Origin: Halomonas organivorans
GTDB lineage: Bacteria > Pseudomonadota > Gammaproteobacteria > Pseudomonadales > Halomonadaceae
Length of the DNA: 64,000 nt
Direction of reading: 5' to 3'
Assembly: GCF_014192055.1 (NCBI RefSeq)
Contig: NZ_JACHXM010000001.1
Location: 124,001 to 188,000 of the forward strand
Shown: positions 37,311-45,206 of the stretch, piece after piece
Numbering within the stretch: the first letter of the stretch is position 1
Layout of the letters: the number at the start of each line of letters is the position of its first letter
Notes under the pieces: generated by a model
The model's database searches: none
Told to the model about the DNA's origin: nothing
Seen by the model: the letters and a program-made list of their open reading frames with translations, nothing else
Translations under genes and position numbers: made by a program

Positions 37311-38699
37311 TTACACCTCCTGGAGCTTGAGTGCTTTCTTTTCGAGGCCCTCGAGCAGCAGCCGCTGCCAGGTGCCGTGCTGGTTGACGTAGAGCCCCTC
37401 GTGGGTGAACTCGGTGCCGGTGATCACCGGTTGGATGCCGAGCACCTGGCTGTTGTGGGTCTCGCCGTACTGCCACTGCTCATGGCCTCGCGAGATATCA
37501 CTCCAGCGGGAGGCGCGGGCCTGGAAGCCGCGCTGCTGCTCGCGGAACTCCACCAGGTCGTCGGGGGTGCCCATGCCGGAGACGTTGAAGAAGTCCTCGA
37601 ACTGGCGGATACGGTTCTCGCGGTCGGCGTCGGACTCGCCCTTCACGCCCAGGCACAGGCTGATGACCTCGGTCTTGTTCCAGGCCACCGGGCGCACGAT
37701 GCGCAGCTGCGAGCTGATCTGGTCCATGAAAAACAGGCTCGGGTAGATGTTCAGGTTGCGCAGCCGGTGCATGGTCCACTCGGCACGCTCCTGGGGATGC
37801 TGCTCGAGCAGCCGCGGCATCACGGTGGCGTAACCGGGCCGCACCTGCGGGTTGGGCATGTCGCTGAACAGCAGGCTGTGGCCGTTAGTGAAGGAGAACC
37901 AGCCGTCGTCGGTATCCTTGTCGCCGGCACCGAGCTTGCTGTAGTCGAGGGTGTCGCCGCTGTCGCCGTGCTTCTGAGCCTCGAGCTCGCGGCGATGCTT
38001 CACCGTGGACACGTAGTTGTAGTGCACGGTGCTGACGTGATAGCCGTCCAGGCCGTTCTCGTTCTGCAGCTTCCAGTTGCCGTTGAAGGTGTAGGTGGAC
38101 TTGCCCGGCAGCACCTCCAGCTCACCGTCCTCGGCCTGCTCGACCATCATGTCGAAGAACAGCCGGGTGTCGCCGAGGAAGTCCTCCAGGCTGTCGGTGC
38201 CCTCGGCGTCGAGGCTGATGAAGACGAAGCCCTTGTAGCTCTCGATGCGAGCCTGCTTGAGGCCGCGGCTCGACTTGTCGAAGTCCGCCGGGTACTCGCT
38301 CGGCGCCTTGACCTTGACCAGACGACCATCCGACTTGTAGCACCAGGCGTGGAAGGGGCAGGTATAGGTGGACTGGTTGCCGCACTCGGTGCGCACCAGG
38401 GTCGCGCCACGGTGCTGGCAGGTGTTGGCCAGCGCCCGCAGCTCACCCTTGCCGTCGCGCGCGATGATCATCGGCTGGCGACCGGCCTGCATGGTGATGA
38501 AGTCGTTGTTGTTGGGGATCTGACTCTCGTGGCAAGCGAAGATCCACTGTTTCTCGAAGATCAGTTCCATCTCGAGATCGAACAGGGCCTCGTCGGTAAA
38601 CATCTCCCGAGCCATCTGGTAGACCCCGTCATCGGGGCGGAAATCGAGACAGTTCTCGACGAATTGCTGCCACTCGGGGATAGAGCGTTGTGCTGTCAT
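37311..38699 (-). CDS. antA: anthranilate 1,2-dioxygenase large subunit
   Basis: 462 residues. The Rieske cluster ligands are in CQHRG and CPFHAW (about 85-110), and the mononuclear iron site is in the NENGLDGYHVSTVH region (about 208-221). I call AntA rather than BenA from stretches remembered as AntA-specific (FACHESQIPNNNDF, CYKSDGRLVKVKAP, LDYSKLGAGD, FSDMPNPQVRPGY); BenA usually reads CSHRGA and FHGW in the Rieske region. The enzyme converts anthranilate, O2 and NADH to catechol with loss of ammonia and CO2. The pathway context, with two routes to anthranilate in the same window, supports this. A benzoate side activity cannot be excluded. Confidence 0.9.
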   Translation of the reverse strand: MTAQRSIPEWQQFVENCLDFRPDDGVYQMAREMFTDEALFDLEMELIFEKQWIFACHESQIPNNNDFITMQAGRQPMIIARDGKGELRALANTCQHRGATLVRTECGNQSTYTCPFHAWCYKSDGRLVKVKAPSEYPADFDKSSRGLKQARIESYKGFVFISLDAEGTDSLEDFLGDTRLFFDMMVEQAEDGELEVLPGKSTYTFNGNWKLQNENGLDGYHVSTVHYNYVSTVKHRRELEAQKHGDSGDTLDYSKLGAGDKDTDDGWFSFTNGHSLLFSDMPNPQVRPGYATVMPRLLEQHPQERAEWTMHRLRNLNIYPSLFFMDQISSQLRIVRPVAWNKTEVISLCLGVKGESDADRENRIRQFEDFFNVSGMGTPDDLVEFREQQRGFQARASRWSDISRGHEQWQYGETHNSQVLGIQPVITGTEFTHEGLYVNQHGTWQRLLLEGLEKKALKLQEV

Positions 38700-39050
38700 C
38701 GGTCATCACCGTCTTGTTGCTTGTCGTGGTGTGATCCAACTTAAGTAGGCTCCTCCCCGGCCACTATTCGCTTCTTCGGCCAACGCTATGCACTTTTTCG
38801 GCGCCGCCCTGTCCTCCGCCTGCCAGGCCGGCCCGAGGCGGCTAGACTTTGGTCGCAACATCGGCGAAAAGCCGCTCGCGCCAAGCCCCAGGCGGATCGA
38901 GATATGGCATAAAGGTGCTATACTCCAACAACAAAGTTCGCATTACGCACTTAATACCGACAGGCGAACATTTCAGCCTCCAATGCTGGGCCCGACACAA
39001 GCAACGAGAAGCCGTGACCAGCGGCCAGGCCCGGGAGGCGAGGAGACCGT
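38700..39050. promoter_or_regulatory. antA-antR divergent control region with a CA motif
   Basis: There is no real ORF here. For antR, a TATACT -10-like hexamer (38919-38924) is followed at once by AACAACAA (38927-38934), an exact AANAANAA motif that would lie at the very 5' end of the antR mRNA. On the antA side (minus strand) a near match AACAAGAC lies at 38711-38718 before the start. TGCATAGCGT on the minus strand near 38785 is a poor candidate for an AraC/XylS half site. Confidence 0.5.
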
Positions 39051-40052
39051 ATGACACTGATGCCCCAAGCATCTTCCCGGCAACGGATCGCCACCCTGAT
39101 CCACGAGCCCGACGATGCCTGTCGCTGGATGCGCGGCATCAACGGCCCACATGAGCTCGAGGTCCCGAAGCCACGGGAGCTGGCCTTCCGACACGAAGGC
39201 ACGGCGCTCGGCAACGTGGCTCTCGGCATCATCGAGTATTCGACCCGAGTCAACATCCGGGTCGACGACCTGGCCCACAGCTACAGCATCAGCCTGCCGC
39301 TGTCCGGCGAGCAGCACATCGAATACGCGCGGCAGGAATTCTCCTCGGACACTCGGGTGGGGGCGATCATCTCCCCGAATCAGCCGCTGCACCTGGACAT
39401 CGGCGACGACTGTCGCAAGCAGCTGGTGCGTCTTTCTCGCGAGGCCGTGCATCACCGCCTCGGCCAGCTGCTAGGCCGCAAGGTGACAGCACCGGTGGTC
39501 TTCGACCCACGGATGCCGCTCGAAGGCCACCTCGGCGACTGGTGGAAGACCGTCGCCCACCTGCAGGATCTGCTCGGCGCGGAGGGCTCGCTGTGCGACC
39601 TGCCGGAAGTCTGGGGCAACTTCGAGAGCAGCTTGATCACCAGCCTGCTCTACGCCCAGCCTCACAACTACTCGGGAGAGCTGCTCGGCCGCCAGCAGGA
39701 GCGTCCGGGGTACCTCAACCAGCTCGACGCCATGATGCGTGAATCCCTCGACCAGCCGCTCACGCTCGAAGATCTCGAGAGGGCCTCCGGAGTGTCCCGG
39801 GAACGCCTCTACCAGGACTTCCATTCCCACTTCGGTACCACTCCCATCGCCCACTTCCGCAACCTGCGCTTCGATTGGGTGAAGCGTCGCCTCGAACATG
39901 CCGGCCTGCGCGAAAGCGTTTCCAGCATCGCCATGGACTGCGGCTTCCTGCAGCTCGGCCGCTTCTCCAAGGACTACCAGAAGCGCTTCGGCGAACGGCC
40001 CTCACAGGCCATCGGTCGCTTCACCAGCCAGGGCGTGGCGATCCAGCACTGA
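39051..40052 (+). CDS. antR: AraC/XylS-family regulator, AntR-like
   Basis: 333 residues with GAGGAG before the ATG. The N-terminal cupin-like ligand domain (about 40-170, SYSISLPLSGEQHIEY) is followed by a C-terminal double helix-turn-helix with LTLEDLERASGVSRERLYQDFHSHFGTTPIAHF and SVSSIAMDCGFLQLGRFSKDYQKRFGERPSQ. Divergent from antA. AraC-type AntR and BenR proteins activate their dioxygenase operons; anthranilate as the effector is inferred from antABC. It is clearly related to the regulator at 45207-46217 (both carry QPHNYS). Confidence 0.85.
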   Translation: MTLMPQASSRQRIATLIHEPDDACRWMRGINGPHELEVPKPRELAFRHEGTALGNVALGIIEYSTRVNIRVDDLAHSYSISLPLSGEQHIEYARQEFSSDTRVGAIISPNQPLHLDIGDDCRKQLVRLSREAVHHRLGQLLGRKVTAPVVFDPRMPLEGHLGDWWKTVAHLQDLLGAEGSLCDLPEVWGNFESSLITSLLYAQPHNYSGELLGRQQERPGYLNQLDAMMRESLDQPLTLEDLERASGVSRERLYQDFHSHFGTTPIAHFRNLRFDWVKRRLEHAGLRESVSSIAMDCGFLQLGRFSKDYQKRFGERPSQAIGRFTSQGVAIQH

Positions 40053-40114
40053 TGTGAGCCACCCGGCACCCGCCACAGGCGCCTCGGCTGGCACTTTCAT
40101 GCCCTCCAACGAGA

Positions 40115-40149
40115 AAGGGCACAAGCCATCAACGACGGCCCGTGCCCTT
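40115..40149. terminator. hairpin between the convergent antR and outer-membrane channel genes
   Basis: Arms AAGGGCAC (40115-40122) and GTGCCCTT (40142-40149) pair perfectly, with a loop itself able to pair partly. It is followed by short T-containing stretches on both strands, so it may serve as a bidirectional terminator. Confidence 0.5.
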
Positions 40150-40173
40150 GTCATTCTCACCTGCTACTCGGCG

Positions 40174-41106
40174 TTAGAGCGGCCAGGCCGCCTTGATCCA
40201 CCAGGCGTCGCCCTCCGGGCGGTTCTCGACGAAGAACTCCCGCTCGTACTTCAGCGCCACGAAGGCGCCCTGGCCGGCGTCTAGCTTGATGGACGGGCCG
40301 ATGGAGAAAGCCTGCCCCTCGTTGCCGATATCCACGCCGTTGAGCCGATCACCGGTGATCTGCTTGTACGCATAACCGCCAACTCCCACCACCCAGTTCG
40401 GATGGATGCCGTAACCGAGGGCATAGTCGGCATGCAGCTCCTGGCCGGAACGGTAGTCGGTATCCTCGTTCTCGAAGTTGTAGTCGTACATCAGTTTGAT
40501 GTCCCAGTTGAGGCCAGCCGGATCGATCCGAGAGGCGGCATAGACGCCCTGCACCGTCCAGTAGTTGCGGCCGATGTTGGCCAGTTCTCCGGCCTCATAG
40601 TCACCAGTGGGGGCGATCAGGTCGACGCCGAAGGCACTGTGCAGCGTGGGACTGTGGTGATAGGCCAGTGCCGCGGTCAGGTCGACATCGCCAAGGCCAC
40701 GATTGCTGTCGTGCACGCCGTTGACCGAAACCTCCAGGTCCACCAGCGGCAGCAGCGCGGCGAAGGCCAGCTGACCGCCGAGGAGGCGCTGCTCGGTCAC
40801 CCACAGCAGCCGCGGCGCCAGCACGTCGGCACGCAGGCGGAAATCCATCGGCAGGCTGTCGCCGTCGTCGTCCCGGAAGTCATCGGCGGCATAGTGGTTG
40901 GCATAGAACAGCGAGTAGAATCCCGGCGGCGGCAGGGCTCCCATCAGGTAGTTCTCGGCTCCCATGGGGTAGCTCGAGCCGCCCCCCTCGGTTGCCTGGG
41001 CGGCCGTTGCCAGCGACAGCACCAGCCCGGCGATACCGAGCGCAACGCCTTTCTGAACATGTGTCATGAAAGTCATCCATACGTTGTTGTTCTGATTCGT
41101 TGTCAT
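40174..41106 (-). CDS. phenol-degradation-type (MetA/TodX-like pathway) outer-membrane channel
   Basis: About 310 residues if started at the ATG at 41106 (GGAG ahead). An alternative ATG at 41076 gives a cleaner signal peptide (MTFMTHVQKGVALGIAGLVL, cleaved after TAAQA). After the signal peptide comes a Gly-rich segment GGGSSYPMGAENYLMG and GFYSLFYANHY. Alternating strands follow, such as NWDIKLMYDYNFENEDTDYRSGQELHADYALGYG, and the protein ends in WWIKAAWPL. This is the pattern of the Phenol_MetA_deg family, thought to aid uptake of aromatic compounds. It is last in the indole operon. The AANAANAA motif at 41084-41091 lies between the two possible starts. Confidence 0.82.
   Translation of the reverse strand: MTTNQNNNVWMTFMTHVQKGVALGIAGLVLSLATAAQATEGGGSSYPMGAENYLMGALPPPGFYSLFYANHYAADDFRDDDGDSLPMDFRLRADVLAPRLLWVTEQRLLGGQLAFAALLPLVDLEVSVNGVHDSNRGLGDVDLTAALAYHHSPTLHSAFGVDLIAPTGDYEAGELANIGRNYWTVQGVYAASRIDPAGLNWDIKLMYDYNFENEDTDYRSGQELHADYALGYGIHPNWVVGVGGYAYKQITGDRLNGVDIGNEGQAFSIGPSIKLDAGQGAFVALKYEREFFVENRPEGDAWWIKAAWPL
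41084..41091 (-). promoter_or_regulatory. AANAANAA (CA-type) motif at the channel gene start
   Basis: AACAACAA on the coding strand, exactly matching the Hfq/Crc target consensus AANAANAA. With the upstream start it encodes codons 6-8 (Asn repeat); with the downstream start it is in the leader. Confidence 0.5.
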
Positions 41107-41141
41107 GAGGCGGGCTCCGACGAGGAGGAGCCCGTTAATGC

Positions 41142-41657
41142 TCAAGCGCTAAGGCGCTGGAAACCGCCCTGGTAGAACAGCAAGGGCTCGCCCTCCTCGG
41201 TCGAGAAGGCCTGGACCCGGCCGACGATGAGCAAGTGATCCCCGGCGATGCGGGTGAATTCCACGCGACATTCGAGCCGGGCCAGCGCACCGTCCAACAG
41301 CGGCACGCCGTCGGTGTTGTCGTGCTGGGCCACCCCCTCGAACTTGTCCTCCGACGGGCGGGCGAACTGCATGGCCAGGGCATCCTGGTGCTGGCCGAGA
41401 ATGTTGACCGCGAAGGAACGTCCTTCGGCGAAGGCCGGCAGACTGGGTGACTTGAGCGCCAGGCTCCAGAGGATCAGCGGCGGGTCCAACGACAGCGAGG
41501 AGAAGGAGTTGGCGGTGATGCCCACCGGGGCGCCTTCCTCGGTCCGGGCGGTGACGATCGTCACGCCGGTGGCAAAGCGGCCCAGGGTGTCGCGCAGGGC
41601 GCGGCCATCGATGGCCAACGCTGCCTCGGCGCGAGGCGAAGCCGTCAGGGTCGTCAT
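41142..41657 (-). CDS. iifD: flavin reductase component of the indole oxygenase (StyB/IifD-like)
   Basis: 171 residues of the FMN-binding split-barrel flavin reductase family: LRDTLGRFATGVTIVTA, VGITANSFSSLSLDPPLILWSL, FAVNILGQHQ and GDHLLIVGRV. It reduces free FAD/FMN with NADH and hands it to the oxygenase encoded immediately upstream (its start is 1 bp beyond the oxygenase stop). Symbol assigned by analogy with the indole iif operon of Acinetobacter. Confidence 0.85.
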   Translation of the reverse strand: MTTLTASPRAEAALAIDGRALRDTLGRFATGVTIVTARTEEGAPVGITANSFSSLSLDPPLILWSLALKSPSLPAFAEGRSFAVNILGQHQDALAMQFARPSEDKFEGVAQHDNTDGVPLLDGALARLECRVEFTRIAGDHLLIVGRVQAFSTEEGEPLLFYQGGFQRLSA

Positions 41658-41658
41658 G

Positions 41659-42900
41659 TCAGGCCCCCTTCTTCATGTGGTCGTTGACGAAGTGATCGCA
41701 GGCTTGGGCATCCAGCCACCAAGGGAGGAAATCGGGCGGGTTGTTGAAACCGTTGGCAAGCACCGCGGCCAGGGACGGGGATTCCTGCGCCGCCCCGAGC
41801 AGGTTGACGATGTGCTCCTCGGGCGGCAGCAGCAGGCTATTGGTCCAGCTCACCACGTCCCTGGCGTAGTCCCAGTAGGCCTCGAAGGTGGCGCTCATCC
41901 AGTCGGCATCGAAGGCCTGCTCCCCTCGCGCCAAGATGGCGTCCAGATAGATGCGGCTGCACTTGGCACCGTTGTTGGAGCCCTGGCCGGTGATGGGGTC
42001 ATTGACCACCAACGTATCGGCGATACCCATGACCCGACGCCCGGAAGGCAGGGTCGCGACCGGCTTACGCACGGTCGGCGGGAAGCGGCCGGCCAGGATG
42101 CCCTGGTCGTCGGTGAGCTGGACGTCCTTGCATCGCTCGGCCTCCCAGGGGGCGAAGGTTCGCAGCAGCTCGAGACTCCTGGCCAGATGCTGCTCGGGCG
42201 TCGAGACATCCTGCCAGCAGTCCAGCGGACCGCCGGGAATCCCCTCGAAGACCATGATCTCGCAGGGGCCATTCAGGGTCAGGGCCGGAAAGGCGAAGTA
42301 CTCGCCGACGCCGGGGATCAGGTTGAAGGCCACCCGGGAGAAGGGTTCCCGGGGCGCCATGCCCTGCACATAGGTCAACGCCAGGGCCCGCTGGGGCTTG
42401 TCGAAGCGAGAGCGCTCGGCGTCGCGTTCGAACAGCCGCACGATGTCGCCCTTGCCGGCGGCCACCAGCACCAGGTCGTGGGAGGCCGCCAGCTCCTCCA
42501 GGTCGTCGATCCCGGCGTCCCGGATCACCAGCTCGCCGCCGAGGCGAACGAACTCGTCCATCCATACCGGCATCTTGAGGCGCTGGTCGACCGATTGCGC
42601 CGGGCGATCCAGTCGCGCGGCCCAATCGATCACCTTAGCCCCTTTGCGTTCGGGATCCGGCACGGTCATGCCGATGCCCTCGACCGGCGGGCAATCTTGC
42701 TCCCAGAAGTTCAGGCCCAGGTCGCGCTCGGTCTGCAGCGCCCGGTCGAACATGCACTGGCTGGACATCACCCGCCCGTGACGAATCTGTTCGCCGGTGC
42801 GGTTGGACAGCAGGGTCACCTGGTAGCCGTGCTTGAGCAGGCCAATCCCGGTCTGCAGGCCGGACTGGCCGGCCCCTACGATGGCAATGCGTCGGGTCAT
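41659..42900 (-). CDS. iifC: FAD-dependent indole/styrene monooxygenase (StyA/IifC-like)
   Basis: 413 residues from the ATG at 42898-42900, which has GGAG six bases before it; an ATG two codons earlier is too close. The N-terminal FAD-binding RRIAIVGAGQSGLQTGIGLL, QCMFDRALQTERDLGLNFWE and VLVAAGKGDIVRLFERD place it with two-component styrene/indole monooxygenases. These use reduced flavin from a separate reductase, here the next gene. In the iif pathway this enzyme oxidises indole at C2-C3 to a dihydrodiol. The SDR and hydrolase-fusion neighbours favour indole over styrene. Confidence 0.87.
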   Translation of the reverse strand: MTRRIAIVGAGQSGLQTGIGLLKHGYQVTLLSNRTGEQIRHGRVMSSQCMFDRALQTERDLGLNFWEQDCPPVEGIGMTVPDPERKGAKVIDWAARLDRPAQSVDQRLKMPVWMDEFVRLGGELVIRDAGIDDLEELAASHDLVLVAAGKGDIVRLFERDAERSRFDKPQRALALTYVQGMAPREPFSRVAFNLIPGVGEYFAFPALTLNGPCEIMVFEGIPGGPLDCWQDVSTPEQHLARSLELLRTFAPWEAERCKDVQLTDDQGILAGRFPPTVRKPVATLPSGRRVMGIADTLVVNDPITGQGSNNGAKCSRIYLDAILARGEQAFDADWMSATFEAYWDYARDVVSWTNSLLLPPEEHIVNLLGAAQESPSLAAVLANGFNNPPDFLPWWLDAQACDHFVNDHMKKGA

Positions 42901-42918
42901 GATCATCTCCACTTTCGA

Positions 42919-42926
42919 TTGTTGTT
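42919..42926 (-). promoter_or_regulatory. AANAANAA (CA-type) motif before the oxygenase gene
   Basis: AACAACAA on the coding strand, about 10 bases upstream of the GGAG ribosome-binding site of the oxygenase gene. It exactly matches the Hfq/Crc target consensus. Confidence 0.55.
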
Positions 42927-42955
42927 GTGCCAGCCGGAGGCTGGGTTGGTCGGAC

Positions 42956-43744
42956 TCAGCCGGCCAGTCGGGGAATCGCCGGCACGCGCTGTTCGGGCCC
43001 CAGGGCCGAGTAGCCGCCGTCGACGGCATAGTCGGCGCCGGTAACGAAGCTGGCGCGATCGGAGCACAGGAAGAGCACCACCTGGGCGACCTCTGCCGGG
43101 TCGCCGGCGCGGCCGAGCATGTGGAAGTCGCTCGCCACCTCATCGGTGCGTTCGCGGTCGCCGCCGCTGACCTCCTCGATCAGCCGTGACCAGGTCCAGC
43201 CCGGCGACACCGCGTTGACGCGGATGCCCTCCTCGGCGAAATCGAGCGCCATGCTGCGCGTCACCTGGCGGATAGCGGCCTTGCTGGCCGGATACAGCCA
43301 GCGACCGGTCTGAGCGGCCTGGGCCGAGATGCTGCTGAAATTGACGATGACGCCACTGCCGCGCCGGCGCATCGCCGGCAGCACGGCCTTGGACGCCATC
43401 ACGGCGCTGACGAGGTTGATGTCGAGCGCCTGGAGCCAATCGGCGCGCGAGGAGGCAACGCCCTCGTCCAGGTAGCTGCAGGCCAGATTGATGAGTGCGT
43501 CGATGCCGCCGAAGCGCGCCTCGACCTCTTCAACGGCTTGCTGCAGCCTGACATCGTCGGTGATGTCGGTGGCGAGGAAGCAGGCCGCGGGCCCCAGGCG
43601 ATCTGCCAGGGCGGCCCCCGCCTCGGCATCGATGTCCAGGATGGCAACGCCGGCTCCGGCGGCGACGAAGGACTCGGCCACCGCCTGCCCGATCAGGGTG
43701 GCGCCGCCGGTGATGATCACGGTGCGTGCGTGAAAGTCTTCCAT
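42956..43744 (-). CDS. iifB: short-chain dehydrogenase (IifB-like, indole dihydrodiol oxidation)
   Basis: 262 residues from the ATG at 43742-43744 behind a GGGGGGA. Rossmann start TVIITGGATLIGQAVAESF, acidic NAD-type DIDAEAG after strand 2, catalytic NFSSIS and YPASKAAIR (Ser, Tyr, Lys), and the C-terminal GADYAVDGGYSALG. In the iif route the SDR oxidises indole-2,3-dihydrodiol to 3-hydroxyindolin-2-one. It lies 14 bp after the DLH-SnoaL gene and 55 bp before the oxygenase gene, supporting one operon. Confidence 0.84.
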   Translation of the reverse strand: MEDFHARTVIITGGATLIGQAVAESFVAAGAGVAILDIDAEAGAALADRLGPAACFLATDITDDVRLQQAVEEVEARFGGIDALINLACSYLDEGVASSRADWLQALDINLVSAVMASKAVLPAMRRRGSGVIVNFSSISAQAAQTGRWLYPASKAAIRQVTRSMALDFAEEGIRVNAVSPGWTWSRLIEEVSGGDRERTDEVASDFHMLGRAGDPAEVAQVVLFLCSDRASFVTGADYAVDGGYSALGPEQRVPAIPRLAG

Positions 43745-43758
43745 CTCGATCCCCCCGT

Positions 43759-44991
43759 TCAGCGCTCGGCGCTCTCGGCCCACTTGGCCATGAGCTCGTT
43801 GGACGGCAGCGTCTCGTCCAGCAGCTTGGCGGCGGTGGCATGCCCGGCTACCGGCAGTCCTGCGGGATCGATCACCCCGATCTGCACCAGCACCGAGGCC
43901 TGATCCCAGTAGATGTGCTCGTGGTAGAGCTTGTCGCCGCGGAACTTGACGATGGCCACCAGCGGGATCTCCACGTACTTGCCGGTGGGGGCGATGCCCG
44001 GCAACAGCCAGTCAACCTCCCGATCATGGGTGAAGCAGAACAGCAGTTCGTCGACGATCTGGGTCTCGCCGATGGTCCGCGAGATGGGGATCAACCGGGT
44101 ATCGGCCGGATTGCTGTCGACGAAGTGATGCCTGTAGAAGCGATACAGATCCCGGTAGCCGACGCCGCCGGTCAGGGTCGGGATGTGGTTGACGTAAGGC
44201 TCGGCGACCATGGTGGCCATGGTGTCGTCGACGTTGCGGGTGGAAAACTCGTACTCGCAGTGCTTGTCCCACAGCGCGGAGAGGTCATAGCGGGGCCCCA
44301 CCGCCTTGCGGAAGGCGGCCACTGAGCGCTGGTGCGCCATCAGCGCCGACGGCTTGTGGTAGTGCTCGGAGCCCGGACGGGCGAAGGCGTGATCCACGCC
44401 GGGGTAGAGATACAGCTCGACGTGGTCGCGACCCTCCAGGGAGGCCTGGATGTCCTGACGCGCCGCCGCCGGACAGTACTCGTCGTTCTCGGCGAAGTGC
44501 AGCACCAGCCGGCCCCGGATGTTCTCCGCCTCGTCGAGGTGATGCTCGATACCCATGCCGTAGTAGCCCACGGCCACGTCGACGTCGCAGCGGCAGGCGG
44601 TGAGATAGGCCATCCGCGCACCGAGGCAGAAGCCCAGCGCCCCCACCTGACCGCTACACTCGGGACGCGAACGCAGGGCCGCGATGGCGGCGGCGATATC
44701 CTCTATGCCACGATCTTGATCGAAGCCCTGATAGAAGCCAAAGGCGCGTTGCCAATCCTCCGGGGTATAGTCGAGTTCGACGCCGACTTCCTGGCGCCAG
44801 AACAGGTCCGGGGCCAGCACCACATAGCCTTCCTCGGCGTAGTAGTCGGCGATCTCGCGGATGGTGGCATTGATGCCGAAGATCTCCTGCAGCAGCACGA
44901 TGCCAGGCCCGCTGCCGGAGGCCGGAATGGCCAGATACCCGCCGAAACTCCCGCTGCCATCCGCCGCCTGGATCTCGATGGACATGCTCAT
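43759..44991 (-). CDS. iifA: dienelactone hydrolase-SnoaL fusion (IifA-like)
   Basis: 410 residues, two domains. Residues 1-245 are a dienelactone-hydrolase fold with E36 (LLQEIFG), nucleophile C122 (GFCLGAR), ENDEYCP and HAFARPG. Residues about 265-400 are a SnoaL/NTF2-like domain (YVNHIPTLTGGVGYRDLYRFYRHHFV, VAIVKFRGDKLYHEHIYWDQASVL). As I recall, the first gene of the Acinetobacter iif indole operon encodes a cofactor-independent oxygenase turning 3-hydroxyindolin-2-one into anthranilate; this gene is first in an otherwise matching operon. Which domain is catalytic is not evident. GAGGAGG precedes the start, directly after a CA motif. Confidence 0.78.
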   Translation of the reverse strand: MSMSIEIQAADGSGSFGGYLAIPASGSGPGIVLLQEIFGINATIREIADYYAEEGYVVLAPDLFWRQEVGVELDYTPEDWQRAFGFYQGFDQDRGIEDIAAAIAALRSRPECSGQVGALGFCLGARMAYLTACRCDVDVAVGYYGMGIEHHLDEAENIRGRLVLHFAENDEYCPAAARQDIQASLEGRDHVELYLYPGVDHAFARPGSEHYHKPSALMAHQRSVAAFRKAVGPRYDLSALWDKHCEYEFSTRNVDDTMATMVAEPYVNHIPTLTGGVGYRDLYRFYRHHFVDSNPADTRLIPISRTIGETQIVDELLFCFTHDREVDWLLPGIAPTGKYVEIPLVAIVKFRGDKLYHEHIYWDQASVLVQIGVIDPAGLPVAGHATAAKLLDETLPSNELMAKWAESAER

Positions 44992-45006
44992 GATGGTGCC
45001 TCCTCG

Positions 45007-45014
45007 TTGTTGTT
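45007..45014 (-). promoter_or_regulatory. AANAANAA (CA-type) motif before iifA
   Basis: AACAACAA on the coding strand, immediately upstream of the GAGGAGG ribosome-binding site of the DLH-SnoaL gene. An RNA-binding repressor here would directly block translation initiation of the operon's first gene. Confidence 0.6.
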
Positions 45015-45058
45015 GAACGTCACGGGATCCACCTTAGGCAGGGCCTGTCCCACCACAC

Positions 45059-45093
45059 GAGCCGGCCAGTGCATCGACTATCCGTTCTGTGCA
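45059..45093 (-). promoter_or_regulatory. candidate XylS-type activator sites upstream of iifA
   Basis: On the minus strand TGCACAGAACGGATA (45093-45079) fits the XylS/BenR half-site TGCA-N6-GGNTA exactly. A second copy, TGCACTGGCCGGCTC (45073-45059), matches TGCA-N6-GGNT. The repeats start 20 bp apart in the same direction, 68-102 bp before the iifA start, as expected for activation by the divergent AraC/XylS-type regulator. Confidence 0.55.
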
Positions 45094-45184
45094 GAAAGTG
45101 CACAGGCCATCCCCGGCTCGAGACATCGCGGACGTATACTGAGCCCCCCCCTGAGAGACCGCTCGGCATGACCAAGCGGCTGAC

Positions 45185-45195
45185 AACAACAACAA
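45185..45195 (+). promoter_or_regulatory. double AANAANAA (CA-type) motif before iifR
   Basis: AACAACAACAA gives two overlapping exact matches (45185-45192 and 45188-45195), directly before the AGGGAG ribosome-binding site of the regulator gene. Control of the activator's translation would set the whole indole operon. Confidence 0.6.
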
Positions 45196-45206
45196 GGGAG
45201 AACCCC

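Noticed and set aside
37311..38699. Benzoate dioxygenase (benA)
   Set aside because: The Rieske-region and central stretches match what I know of AntA better than BenA, and both tryptophan and indole routes here lead to anthranilate. Benzoate activity is not excluded.
41659..42900. Styrene degradation operon
   Set aside because: There is no styrene oxide isomerase or phenylacetaldehyde dehydrogenase. The SDR, DLH-SnoaL fusion and AraC regulator fit indole oxidation better.
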